A stretch of 33,338 nt of DNA from Sulfurimonas sp. (GCA_026988315.1 JALSLJ010000103.1:1-33338), one strand, 5' to 3'. Shown: positions 16,658-25,176, counted from the stretch's first letter. The notes: a model not told the origin generated them from the letters alone. Program-made: numbers and translations.

Positions 16658-17722
16658 ATGAGACATCCACTATTAAAACTATTTTTTATATTTATACTAA
16701 CAAGTTGCTCTTTATATGCGAAGGCTCTTTACGAGCATTCTAAGGCTGAGGCGAATACAGATTGTGCATCGTGTCACGATATGCAAGAGGGGAAAGAGTT
16801 TTTTCATGCACCAGTTAAAGCTGGTTCATGTAGTTCATGTCATAATGTTTTTTCCAAAAAGAAAAACTTGTTAAGAGTTGATAATATTATGGATATTTGT
16901 ATCATGTGTCACTCCGATAAAAGAAGAGTTGTGGAGGCAGATATTAATGTACATCCACCTGTGAAGCAAAACTGTATTAACTGCCATGATCCTCATGCTG
17001 GCGAACACAAATTTAGACTAAAAGCAGATAGAAAAAAAGATATTTGCTTAGGTTGTCATACAGAGAAAAAAGCTTGGATAGAAAGTGTTTCAAACAAACA
17101 TGGTGCAATAAACCTAGAAAATGGTGGTTGTATCGCTTGTCACGACCCCCATGGAACATCAAGACCAAAGATGATAAAAGCAGACGGCACAAAAGATCTA
17201 TGCCTCAAGTGTCATAATAAATCTTTAAAAAGAGATGAAGATGGCGTCAGACTTCAAAATATTGGGAAACATCTTGAAAAAAATAAAAAATGGCATGGTC
17301 CTATCATTGTAGGCGAGTGTACGGGATGTCATAATCCACATGGATCCAATAATCACAGAATGCTAAAGGCTCCCTATCCAAAAACTACAGGGAAAGAGAA
17401 ATTTTCTCGAGATAAGTATGTTTGTTTCAAATGCCATCAAGTAGAAAAATTTACAGATGTCAAAACAACAACACAAACAAATTTTAGAAAAGGGACAAAA
17501 AACTTACATACAGTACATGTAAAAACATCTTCTATCACTTGTGGAACTTGTCACGATTTTCATGGAATAAAAAAACAGCTACCACTCATAAAAGACAAGG
17601 GTGTATTTTTTGGAACAAAATTTCCTTTAAGGTTTATCAAAAACCCAACAGGTGGCTCATGCAATCCAATCTGTCATGCAAAAAGAAGTTACGATAGAGG
17701 TAGCACTGCACCTACGCAGTAA
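16658..17722 (+). CDS. Multihaem c-type cytochrome (10 CXXCH plus one CX3CH)
   Basis: Exported multihaem cytochrome of 354 residues. CXXCH sites lie at C36, C58, C81, C106, C130, C158, C182, C221, C256 and C295, and an eleventh candidate, CNPICH, with three residues between the cysteines, at 335-340. Repeats of the form CxxCHDPH(A/G) place it with doubled-CXXCH cytochromes that move electrons across the periplasm or outer membrane. The N-terminus is a signal sequence; LTSC at 14-17 could be a lipobox, giving a lipoprotein, or cleavage may fall near YAKA. Regular spacing suggests a nanowire-like haem chain. GAAGGA precedes the ATG at good spacing. It appears to be monocistronic: the next gene converges on it. 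Electron donor and acceptor are unknown. Confidence 0.88.
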   Translation: MRHPLLKLFFIFILTSCSLYAKALYEHSKAEANTDCASCHDMQEGKEFFHAPVKAGSCSSCHNVFSKKKNLLRVDNIMDICIMCHSDKRRVVEADINVHPPVKQNCINCHDPHAGEHKFRLKADRKKDICLGCHTEKKAWIESVSNKHGAINLENGGCIACHDPHGTSRPKMIKADGTKDLCLKCHNKSLKRDEDGVRLQNIGKHLEKNKKWHGPIIVGECTGCHNPHGSNNHRMLKAPYPKTTGKEKFSRDKYVCFKCHQVEKFTDVKTTTQTNFRKGTKNLHTVHVKTSSITCGTCHDFHGIKKQLPLIKDKGVFFGTKFPLRFIKNPTGGSCNPICHAKRSYDRGSTAPTQ

Positions 17723-17746
17723 AGTGGTTCTCCTACTACCACTTTA
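17720..17746. terminator. Hairpin spanning two convergent stop codons
   Basis: TAAAGTGGT (17720-17728) pairs perfectly with ACCACTTTA (17738-17746) around a 9-base loop. The left arm contains the cytochrome stop codon and the right arm contains the stop of the minus-strand helix-turn-helix gene. There is no T-run on either side, so it is at best a weak bidirectional terminator or 3'-end stabiliser. Confidence 0.45.
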
Positions 17747-18379
17747 TAGCAAGTCACTATAGTCATGTTTAGATAAATTCATATAGTACTTTTTCCCAAT
17801 TACGATAATCCTATTATCTTTTTTAGCAATTTTTTTAAATTTAGTTTTTATCTTCTCTTGCCGTTTTTGGGAAAAATCACTCTGTTTTAAAAATTTATTT
17901 AAGGAGATAACTTTGTCATCAGGTTTCCTCTCTTTTAACTCTATCTCTGCTTCTAGATGCTCCTCTTCAATAACTTCTGCACGAGGAGCATCTAACATAA
18001 ACTTTGACGATATAGCGTTGAGTATATTTTTAAGCTGTTCATCTTTTTGTTTATATATCTCCTCAATCTTCTCTCTTTCTTTTACTAGCATCAACTCTTT
18101 TTGATCTCTTAAAGATTTGGTTTCATTCTCTAGCTTTTCAACTTTTGCTTGGAGTGCAGAATTTTGCTCCTCCAAGAGCTTATAGTACCTGTCATCCATA
18201 GATGTGTTTGTTCTTCTTGTATGTGTTTTAGCACTCACTTGTGCTGTTTTATCAACCACTACTAACTTGACTCCATCTTCAATTATACTACTTAAAGAAC
18301 CCCGCCTTATTCTATTGTGAATCGCTTCTTTAGAGACTCCAAAATACTCAGCAGCTTCTAATATGCTCATTCTTGACAT
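17744..18379 (-). CDS. Helix-turn-helix and coiled-coil DNA-binding protein
   Basis: Likely DNA-binding protein of unknown target. Residues 4-28 (ILEAAEYFGVSKEAIHNRIR) form a helix-turn-helix like those of excisionase/MerR-type domains. Residues about 64-122 are a strong heptad coiled coil rich in Glu and Lys, implying dimers. An acidic stretch (134-153) leads to a basic C-terminal region (168-190) ending in a short strand-like segment. AGAGGAG eight bases before the ATG overlaps the end of yajQ; the genes are 14 bases apart and surely co-transcribed. There are no phage or integrase genes nearby, so excisionase function is not supported. It could be a regulator or a nucleoid or structural protein. 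Confidence 0.65.
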   Translation of the reverse strand: MSRMSILEAAEYFGVSKEAIHNRIRRGSLSSIIEDGVKLVVVDKTAQVSAKTHTRRTNTSMDDRYYKLLEEQNSALQAKVEKLENETKSLRDQKELMLVKEREKIEEIYKQKDEQLKNILNAISSKFMLDAPRAEVIEEEHLEAEIELKERKPDDKVISLNKFLKQSDFSQKRQEKIKTKFKKIAKKDNRIIVIGKKYYMNLSKHDYSDLL

Positions 18380-18393
18380 TGTGAAAACTCCTC

Positions 18394-18891
18394 TTATCTC
18401 ATGTTTTCAAATACTAAAGGTGCATCCCATTCCATCTCTCGTACAGCAGAAATAACCTTTTGTAAATCATCAAGCTTTGCACCCTTTACTCTTATATAAT
18501 CACCCTCTATCTGTGCATTCACTTTTAGTTTCATCTTTTTTATCTCGGCTGTTATCTTCTTCGCCTCTTTTGTTTCTATATAATCAACCACTTTAAATGT
18601 TGCTTTTCTATTGCCTCCGCTAGAGTCTTCAACTTTTAGCTCATCTAAAACCTTAGAGGAGAGCCCCTGTTTTAAAAACTTTGTAACCACTATATCTTTA
18701 AGTGCGTCAAGCTTGTTGTCACTAGAAGCTATTAAAACAAGAAGTTTTTCTTTCTCTTTATAATTCACTTCATAGGTGGTTCCCTTGAAATCATAACGAT
18801 TTGAAACCTCTCTCTCCACAAGATTTATAGCATCTTTAAATTTTTGCAAACTAATCTTTGCACTAATATCAAACGAATGTTCTTTAGCCAT
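18394..18891 (-). CDS. yajQ: YajQ family nucleotide-binding protein
   Basis: YajQ/DUF520 protein, recognised by its N-terminus (SFDISAKISLQKFKDAINL, then RYDFKGT) and by GDYIRVKGAKLDDLQKVI and the terminal FENMR. Members bind nucleotides and RNA; at least one Xanthomonas homologue was reported as a c-di-GMP effector, which fits a window rich in c-di-GMP genes, but that role is not general. 165 residues is the usual length; the protein is cytoplasmic with no membrane segments. AAGGG lies eight bases upstream of the ATG. It is the first gene of a two-gene unit with the helix-turn-helix protein and is divergent from the PAS-GGDEF-EAL gene. Confidence 0.92.
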   Translation of the reverse strand: MAKEHSFDISAKISLQKFKDAINLVEREVSNRYDFKGTTYEVNYKEKEKLLVLIASSDNKLDALKDIVVTKFLKQGLSSKVLDELKVEDSSGGNRKATFKVVDYIETKEAKKITAEIKKMKLKVNAQIEGDYIRVKGAKLDDLQKVISAVREMEWDAPLVFENMR

Positions 18892-19052
18892 TTTAAAACC
18901 CTTTTATAACAATTACAAAAATTATAACATATTTATAACACTGTTATTATGTATACTAATTATTTTACATAAATCTATTTTTATATATTTCAGGGTATCA
19001 TAGTAAAATTTTATACTGTTGCATACTCACTATTTTATGGAAGGGAAAATTT

Positions 19053-20744
19053 ATGGATACTAAAAAAGTAGAAAATCAAACAATATTTTTAAATAGTGTT
19101 ATCAATACAATCCCTGATTTGGTATGGCTCAAAGATAAAGAGGGTAGATATCTCGTATGCAATACTATGTTTGAAAAATACTTCGGTGTTAAACAAGAAG
19201 ATATTATAGGTAAAACAAATTTTGATTTTTTAGATAAAAATTTGGCTCAAGTGTTTAAAGATCAAGATGAAAAAACCATTTATGCCGACACAGCTACAAC
19301 TGATGAAGAGTGTCTTACTTTTGCAGATGGGATACATAAAGGGGTTTTTGATACCACTAAGACACCTATGCATGACAGTGATGGTAATATTGTAGGTGTT
19401 TTGGGGATAGCACACGACATAACTGAAATGAAAAACAGAGAAGCTGAGCTTGAAAAACTAGCAAACTACGACTCACTTACAAACCTAACAAACAGAACAT
19501 TTTTAAAAGCATATCTCAATAAACTTTTATCAAAATGCTCAAGAAATCGAACTAATTTAGCGGTAATATTGATTGATTTAGACAGATTTAAAGATGTCAA
19601 TGATAGCTATGGTCATACAGTGGGTGATGAACTTTTAAAAGAGGTTGCTTCTCGCTTAACTGCTAGACTTAGAGATAGTGATATGGTAGCTAGACTAGGT
19701 GGTGATGAGTTCGCAATTGTCTTAGAAAATATCAATCACAACGAAGACATAGCACGCATAACAAAAGATATTTTCAAAAGTATCTCCTCTGTTTATAAGC
19801 TTCCAAACAAGATAGAAATTCATATTAACGCAAGTGCCGGAATCGTTATAGCTCCAAAAGACGGCAAAAATGTTGAAGAGATACTCCAACATGCAGATAG
19901 TGCTCTTTACCAAGCTAAAAGCGACGGTCGAGGTATGTATAGGTACTATACAGATGAGATGACAAAAAAAGCGCTTCTTCGTATCAATTGTGAAAACAGA
20001 CTAAGACTGGCTCTAAGAAACAATGAGCTTGAGCTCTACTACCAACCACAAGTTCACATCCAAACAGGAAGAATAGTGGGTGCAGAGGCACTCTTAAGAT
20101 GGAATGATCCAGATAAAGGCTTAATTCCACCAAATGACTTCATCCCTGTAGCTGAAGAATCAGGGTTAATCAATGAGATAGGGGAATGGGTAATTAACGA
20201 AGCATGTATTCAAGGGAAGCAATGGCTGGATGATGGCTACAGGTTAACTATCGCTGTAAATGTCTCTGCAAATCAAGTGAAATATCAAGATCTATCCACC
20301 GTTATCACAAAAGCCTTAGAAAAAAGCTCTTTTCGTGCCGATAGATTAGAATTAGAGATAACTGAAAGTGCCGTTATGCAAAGGGAGGAGGAGAGCGTTG
20401 CAATGTTACACTCCCTTAGAGCAAAAGGGATTCGTTTAGCGATTGATGATTTTGGAACGGGCTACTCTTCACTCTCTTATCTCAAAAGATTTCCGATAGA
20501 TGTACTAAAAATAGATAAAAGCTTTATAGATGATATCCCCTATGAAAATGATGGTGTCGCTATCGCTACTGCAATTATAGAGATGGGAAAAGCTTTGGGG
20601 TATCAGGTACTAGCAGAGGGAACTGAGCACAAAGAACAGATTGATTTTTTACAACAAAAAGGGTGTCATTTGTATCAGGGTTACTTTAAAAGTAAACCTG
20701 TCCCCGCTCCAGAGTTTAAAAAACTACTAGAAGCTCAGATGTAA
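19053..20744 (+). CDS. PAS-GGDEF-EAL c-di-GMP cyclase/phosphodiesterase
   Basis: Cytoplasmic sensor that could both make and degrade c-di-GMP. A PAS domain fills about 12-128 (NTIPDLVWLKDKEGRYL to GIAHDIT). The GGDEF domain (about 138-300) has an intact GGDEF at 216-220 and an inhibitory RxxD at 207-210. The EAL domain (about 310-560) keeps the catalytic and metal motifs EALLR (345-349), NVSANQ, EITES, DDFGTG (465-470), KIDKSF and AEGTE. Both activities are thus possible; one often dominates, which the sequence cannot show. No transmembrane helices are present. GAAGGGAAAA precedes the ATG. It is transcribed alone, with its stop 7 bases from the stop of the convergent iron-sulfur subunit gene. 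Confidence 0.92.
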   Translation: MDTKKVENQTIFLNSVINTIPDLVWLKDKEGRYLVCNTMFEKYFGVKQEDIIGKTNFDFLDKNLAQVFKDQDEKTIYADTATTDEECLTFADGIHKGVFDTTKTPMHDSDGNIVGVLGIAHDITEMKNREAELEKLANYDSLTNLTNRTFLKAYLNKLLSKCSRNRTNLAVILIDLDRFKDVNDSYGHTVGDELLKEVASRLTARLRDSDMVARLGGDEFAIVLENINHNEDIARITKDIFKSISSVYKLPNKIEIHINASAGIVIAPKDGKNVEEILQHADSALYQAKSDGRGMYRYYTDEMTKKALLRINCENRLRLALRNNELELYYQPQVHIQTGRIVGAEALLRWNDPDKGLIPPNDFIPVAEESGLINEIGEWVINEACIQGKQWLDDGYRLTIAVNVSANQVKYQDLSTVITKALEKSSFRADRLELEITESAVMQREEESVAMLHSLRAKGIRLAIDDFGTGYSSLSYLKRFPIDVLKIDKSFIDDIPYENDGVAIATAIIEMGKALGYQVLAEGTEHKEQIDFLQQKGCHLYQGYFKSKPVPAPEFKKLLEAQM

Positions 20745-20751
20745 ATACTCA

Positions 20752-21477
20752 TCAAAAGGATGGGGAACCATCAAAACCAAATCCACCACCAAAACTGCCA
20801 AAGCTTGGATCCATGTAGCCATGTTGAGCACTTTTAGCTCTTAATTTTTCTATATCAGATTTACTCGAGATTCCCTGTGGACACACAATAGCACACTCAT
20901 TACATAAAGTACAATCCCAAACACCGTTACTCTGGATATTATCTATTTTAGAAGCTAAATCACTCCCCCTTGCATCACTAACATACTTCCAAACTCTTGT
21001 CAGTGCAAATGGTCCTAAAAACTCTCCATTTACAGCGTAAACGGGGCAAGCACTATAACATGAACCACACAAGATACAATCACTTTGAAGCTCATTTATT
21101 TTTTCATCCTCTTGAGTTAAAAAGATACCCTTGCTTAATGAACTTTGCCAAGCTTTCGCTTTTTGATTAAACGCATACGCTTTATCCATATCTACAACTA
21201 AATCACGAATAACATCCACATTTTTTAAAGGTTCAACTAGATCACCATCTTGAACCTTATATGCACAGGCTAACACCTCTTTGTCATTCACACGCATAGA
21301 ACAACTACCACAAACACTACTTCTACACCCGCTTGCATAGGAAAGGGAAGGGTCTTGCTTCATTTTTATCTCATTAAGAACCTCTAAAAGCGTAGCATCT
21401 ACTAAATCAACTTCGTATTCTAATGTTGCCTCTTTGATTTCTGGCTCTCTTGTATATCTTTTTATTTTTATTTTCAT
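20752..21477 (-). CDS. Fumarate reductase/succinate dehydrogenase iron-sulfur subunit
   Basis: Electron-transfer subunit paired with the flavoprotein just upstream. The [2Fe-2S] cysteines are C51, C56, C59 and C71. The ferredoxin part has CILCGSCYSACP (C134, C137, C140, C144) and CTLCNECAIVCP (C189, C192, C195, C199). Ordinary enzymes have a non-cysteine where C192 lies (Val207 in E. coli FrdB) and hold a [3Fe-4S] cluster there; the extra cysteine suggests [4Fe-4S], as in archaeal-type and Mfr/Tfr-like enzymes. The C-terminus ends in a Gly/Phe-rich tail (FGSFGGGFGFDG). The start is the ATG at 21477; an in-frame TTG precedes it. Six bases separate it from the flavoprotein stop. No membrane anchor gene (SdhC/D/E or FrdC) follows, so the complex may be soluble or use subunits encoded elsewhere. 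Confidence 0.87.
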   Translation of the reverse strand: MKIKIKRYTREPEIKEATLEYEVDLVDATLLEVLNEIKMKQDPSLSYASGCRSSVCGSCSMRVNDKEVLACAYKVQDGDLVEPLKNVDVIRDLVVDMDKAYAFNQKAKAWQSSLSKGIFLTQEDEKINELQSDCILCGSCYSACPVYAVNGEFLGPFALTRVWKYVSDARGSDLASKIDNIQSNGVWDCTLCNECAIVCPQGISSKSDIEKLRAKSAQHGYMDPSFGSFGGGFGFDGSPSF

Positions 21478-21483
21478 CAAAAC

Positions 21484-23103
21484 CTACTCCATAAAGTCTG
21501 CACATAGTACAGCATCATCTTTCCAAGTTATTGTATGAGCTTTATATGCCATATCATTCTCAGTTGGGATGTCACTTCTATAGTGAGCACCGCGACTCTC
21601 ATTTCTACTAATAGCACACACAAGAATTATTTCACTCAACTCTACCATATTTCCAAACTCTATAAACTCAACAAGATTTGTGTTATAAATTTTTGATTTA
21701 TCACGAGGACCCATAAAGGGGATCTCTTTTTGAATTTGGCGGATAGCTCCGAGGACTGCTTTTAGACCCATATCATCACGGCTTATTCCTGCGTTATTAT
21801 AAAAAATATTCCCTATAAATTCACGCTTTTCGTAAAAATCTATCTGGTTTGTAAAGTGTTTTATCCCTGCTATAAAATTGTTAGCTTGTTGTGTTTGCTC
21901 TTGAACATCTATATTTTTATCAAAACTTTTAGCATATGCAGCAGCATTTACACCCGCTTGCATCCCAAACACTATAAGTTCCAACAAAGAGTTACCCCCA
22001 AGACGGTTCGCTCCGTGAACCTTATGGTTTGCACACTCACCAACAGCGTACAAACCTTTAAGTTTTGTTTGTGAGTTTTTATCTACCTCTATCCCACCCA
22101 TAGTGTAGTGAGCAACTGGTTTTATAGGAATTAGGTCATAAACTGGGTCTATGTTTTCATACAGTTTCGCAAGTTTTCTCTCTTGTGGCAACTCTGCATC
22201 TATAAAGTCTTCCCCTAAATGACGAATATCTAAAAAGACATCTTCACCATTTTGAATTTGATCATTGATAGCACGGGCAACCTCATCACGGGGGGCTAAC
22301 TCGTTAGTAAATCGCTCACCCTTAGAGTTTAAAAGATGCCCTCCTGCACCCCTAGCACTCTCAGAAATCAAAATAGATGAGCTTTTAAGAGCCGTTGGAT
22401 GGAACTGAATAAACTCCATATCACTTAATCTTGCCCCTGCTCGAATGGCAGCAGCTATCCCATCACCCGTTGAACCAACGGAGTTTGTTGAGTGTTTATC
22501 ATAGATTCTGCTATAGCCACCAGTCGCAACTATAACCGAAGCACTTTCATATGTCTCCACCTCACCCGTTCGGATGTTGAGTGTTGTTGCACCACAAACG
22601 AAAGGTTTGTTATACTCATCATCATTAGTTATAAGATTTAAAAGATACCTCTCGTTAAGTATCTCAATCCCCTCTGCCAAACATCTATCATAGAGTGTAT
22701 GCAAAATTTTTAGACCTGTATAATCCTGAGCATAACAAGCTCTAGGGGCTGAAGCACCCCCGAGAGTTCTTTGAGCAATTTTTGCATCTTTAGTTCTACT
22801 AAAACAAACCCCTATGCTATCCAACCACTCTACCGCTTTTGGAGCTTCCTCACATAGAAGTTTCACCGCATCTTCATCTGCTAACCCATGAGCAGATTTT
22901 AAAGTGTTTTGTATATGCGCTGCAATACTATCTTCACCAGCATTCCCTAAAGCGGCATTTATCCCACCCTGAGCCATGCATGTTTGAGATCTTGTTGGGT
23001 ACTCTTTTGTTAGTACCATCACCCTCGCACCACTTTTTTTTGCATGAAGTGCAGCAACTAAACCAGCGCCCCCTGCCCCTATTATTAAAACATCACTTTT
23101 CAT
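21484..23103 (-). CDS. Fumarate reductase/succinate dehydrogenase flavoprotein subunit
   Basis: FAD-containing catalytic subunit interconverting fumarate and succinate. The Rossmann motif IIGAGGAGL (7-15) and active-site residues H235 (QFHPT), R272 (LAPRDEVARAI), H332 (HYTMGGI) and the GANRLGGNSL arginine are present. The residue that covalently binds FAD in most relatives (RSHT in E. coli FrdA) is Gln40 here (RSQT), so FAD should be non-covalent, as reported for thiol:fumarate reductase and aspartate oxidase. Aspartate oxidase is less likely because an iron-sulfur subunit follows. There is no Tat signal, so the protein is cytoplasmic. AGAGG lies at good spacing. In autotrophic Campylobacterota the reductive TCA cycle needs fumarate reduction, a plausible role. 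It lies 15 bases behind a hybrid kinase gene. Confidence 0.87.
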   Translation of the reverse strand: MKSDVLIIGAGGAGLVAALHAKKSGARVMVLTKEYPTRSQTCMAQGGINAALGNAGEDSIAAHIQNTLKSAHGLADEDAVKLLCEEAPKAVEWLDSIGVCFSRTKDAKIAQRTLGGASAPRACYAQDYTGLKILHTLYDRCLAEGIEILNERYLLNLITNDDEYNKPFVCGATTLNIRTGEVETYESASVIVATGGYSRIYDKHSTNSVGSTGDGIAAAIRAGARLSDMEFIQFHPTALKSSSILISESARGAGGHLLNSKGERFTNELAPRDEVARAINDQIQNGEDVFLDIRHLGEDFIDAELPQERKLAKLYENIDPVYDLIPIKPVAHYTMGGIEVDKNSQTKLKGLYAVGECANHKVHGANRLGGNSLLELIVFGMQAGVNAAAYAKSFDKNIDVQEQTQQANNFIAGIKHFTNQIDFYEKREFIGNIFYNNAGISRDDMGLKAVLGAIRQIQKEIPFMGPRDKSKIYNTNLVEFIEFGNMVELSEIILVCAISRNESRGAHYRSDIPTENDMAYKAHTITWKDDAVLCADFME

Positions 23104-23118
23104 ATATTACCTCTACTT

Positions 23119-25176
23119 TTATGCTTTTGTATCTAAAAAAGATTTTAATACTCTGTATAATTCACTCTCATCAATTGGTTTTGCTACATAGGCATCCATA
23201 CCCGCTTTAAGAAACTTCTCCTTGTCTCCAGACATAACATTTGCTGTAAGAGCGATGATAGGTACATCAGAACCATAGAGAGCATGTATCTCTTTTGCAG
23301 CCTGTGTTCCATTCATATTTGGCATATTTTCATCCATCAAAACCAAGTCAAATTTTTCTCTGCCAAAGATAGTAACAGCTTCAACTCCATCATTTGCCAT
23401 CTTATAGCTGAGTCCGAACTCTTCCACTAAAATACTTATGAGCATCTGGTTTGTTTTATTATCTTCAGCGATTAGAAGATGCCCTTTTAGGAACTCTTTA
23501 TCAGCTATTTCTTCGTTTTCTAAGCTTTTGTTATTAACATCTAACACCTTTTCTAAAGGTAGAGTAATTATAAATTCACTCCCAACACCCTCTTGAGAGT
23601 TTAACTCAATTTCTCCACCCATCTGCTTAACTAAATTAATAACTATACTAAGCCCGAGCCCTGTACCACCATATTTTCTTGTTGTTGAGGTATCAGCTTG
23701 CTCAAAAGGTTGAAACACTTTAGCTTGAACCTCTTGACTCATCCCTATTCCAGTGTCAGCAACTAGAATTTTTATATTTGCATCTTCATATCTGCACCCT
23801 ATAGATATTTCACCTCCAGCAGGAGTGAATTTCAGTGCATTTGCAATTAAATTTGTAATAATTTGACTTATTCTCAACCAATCACCATGAAATATTGCAT
23901 CTATACTCTCATCTAACTCTATTTTCATTTGTAAATTTGATAGCTCTAATTGTGCACCAAAACGGTCGAGAAACTGCTTCATTTTTTCCTGCATATTAAA
24001 ATCATGATAATCGAGTGTAAATTTTCCACTTTGAAGTTTTGAGAGGTCTAAAATATCGCCTATAAGAACTATAAGATTATCAGAGGAGTCAAGTATATTT
24101 TGTATATACATAGAGTGCTTTTCATCTGTAATTTCTCTTTTTAAAATTCTTGAGAATCCGTTTATTGCATTTAATGGCGTTCTTAGTTCGTGCGACATAT
24201 TTGATAAAAATTCATCTTTAGCTTTTTCTGCCATAATTGCATCATCTCTTGCGTTTACAAGCTCACTCACATCATACCTTACAGCGAGATATTCTACAAC
24301 CTCATTATCAACATCCAACATCGGTAAAACTACACTATCGACATAGTAAGATTCACCTCTTTTATTGCGATTTTTAATTGTAGCTTTAAATGATTTTTTA
24401 TTTTTTATAGTATCCCATAACTCTTTAAAGACACCAGCAGGCGTATCTGGATGGCGAATAATATTATGATTTTTTCCAATAAGTTCCTCTTGTGCGTAAC
24501 CGCTAATTTCACAAAACTTTTTATTTGCATAGGTTATGTTTCCGTCTAAATCAGTTTTAGAAACTATAGCACTCTCATTAAGGGCACCTACAAATCTTTG
24601 CAACTCATTTTGTAAACTAGCGGCTCTTAGTGTCACCCTAATCTCTCGAATATAAGCAACCAAACCAAAGAAAACTAAAAAAGCCATACTTGCCAAAATT
24701 GCCCTGATAATGTCAAATGCTTCTAAGCGTAGGTTTGTCAACATAGTGTTTATATATTTGGTAATCTCCTCCAAATCTGGAGTTATGTCATTTTTAAAAA
24801 GCACCTCATCTAGCAATAAAAGTTGTGAAGAATTTTGAAGAACCTTATCTGTTTTTACCATTTTACGCTCTATGTTTTTTAGGTGTTTGAGTAAAATGGT
24901 ATCATGTGAATCTATAATCAGCGTATGCAGTTCACGAAACAAACCTTTTGATACATCATATTTTTCAACTGCCTTTTCGTAACTATTTTCTATTGGCAAA
25001 GAGCTTACGAGTAGTTTTTGTTTTTCATTTTCAATCTCTAGCTTATAGGAGATGTTTTGTATATCTGTATTTCTTTGTACGCTTGAGCTTATCTCTTTCC
25101 ATTTAACACCAAAATAGATAATAGAGGATATAGCTATAATCATTATCATAATAATTGCAAGATATTTTTTTATCAT
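23119..25176 (-). CDS. Hybrid sensor histidine kinase (TM-PAS-HisKA-HATPase-REC)
   Basis: Membrane sensor kinase with an attached receiver. TM helix about 5-23; periplasmic helical domain about 24-155 with no recognised ligand motif; TM helix about 157-176; PAS about 195-305 (VSKTDLDGNITYANKKF), close to redox/oxygen-type PAS sequences; HisKA with H329 in MSHELRTPLN; HATPase with DTGIGM and YGGTGLGLS; receiver with D615 in [11 protein letters not shown] and K666 in KPID. The start is the ATG at 25176 (AGGG six bases upstream); an in-frame TTG at 25200 would add eight residues but lacks such a site. It lies 15 bases before the flavoprotein gene on the same strand, so co-transcription is possible. 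It is closely similar in its kinase and receiver parts to the divergent split kinase. Confidence 0.9.
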   Translation of the reverse strand: MIKKYLAIIMIMIIAISSIIYFGVKWKEISSSVQRNTDIQNISYKLEIENEKQKLLVSSLPIENSYEKAVEKYDVSKGLFRELHTLIIDSHDTILLKHLKNIERKMVKTDKVLQNSSQLLLLDEVLFKNDITPDLEEITKYINTMLTNLRLEAFDIIRAILASMAFLVFFGLVAYIREIRVTLRAASLQNELQRFVGALNESAIVSKTDLDGNITYANKKFCEISGYAQEELIGKNHNIIRHPDTPAGVFKELWDTIKNKKSFKATIKNRNKRGESYYVDSVVLPMLDVDNEVVEYLAVRYDVSELVNARDDAIMAEKAKDEFLSNMSHELRTPLNAINGFSRILKREITDEKHSMYIQNILDSSDNLIVLIGDILDLSKLQSGKFTLDYHDFNMQEKMKQFLDRFGAQLELSNLQMKIELDESIDAIFHGDWLRISQIITNLIANALKFTPAGGEISIGCRYEDANIKILVADTGIGMSQEVQAKVFQPFEQADTSTTRKYGGTGLGLSIVINLVKQMGGEIELNSQEGVGSEFIITLPLEKVLDVNNKSLENEEIADKEFLKGHLLIAEDNKTNQMLISILVEEFGLSYKMANDGVEAVTIFGREKFDLVLMDENMPNMNGTQAAKEIHALYGSDVPIIALTANVMSGDKEKFLKAGMDAYVAKPIDESELYRVLKSFLDTKA

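Noticed and set aside
21484-23103. L-aspartate oxidase (NadB) instead of a fumarate reductase-type flavoprotein, suggested by the missing flavin His.
   Set aside because: A coupled iron-sulfur subunit follows immediately, and no nadA or nadC lies nearby.
22839-23210. Plus-strand open frame of 123 codons across the flavoprotein start.
   Set aside because: His/Leu/Ser/Pro-rich composition typical of an antisense shadow, and it covers two well-supported genes.
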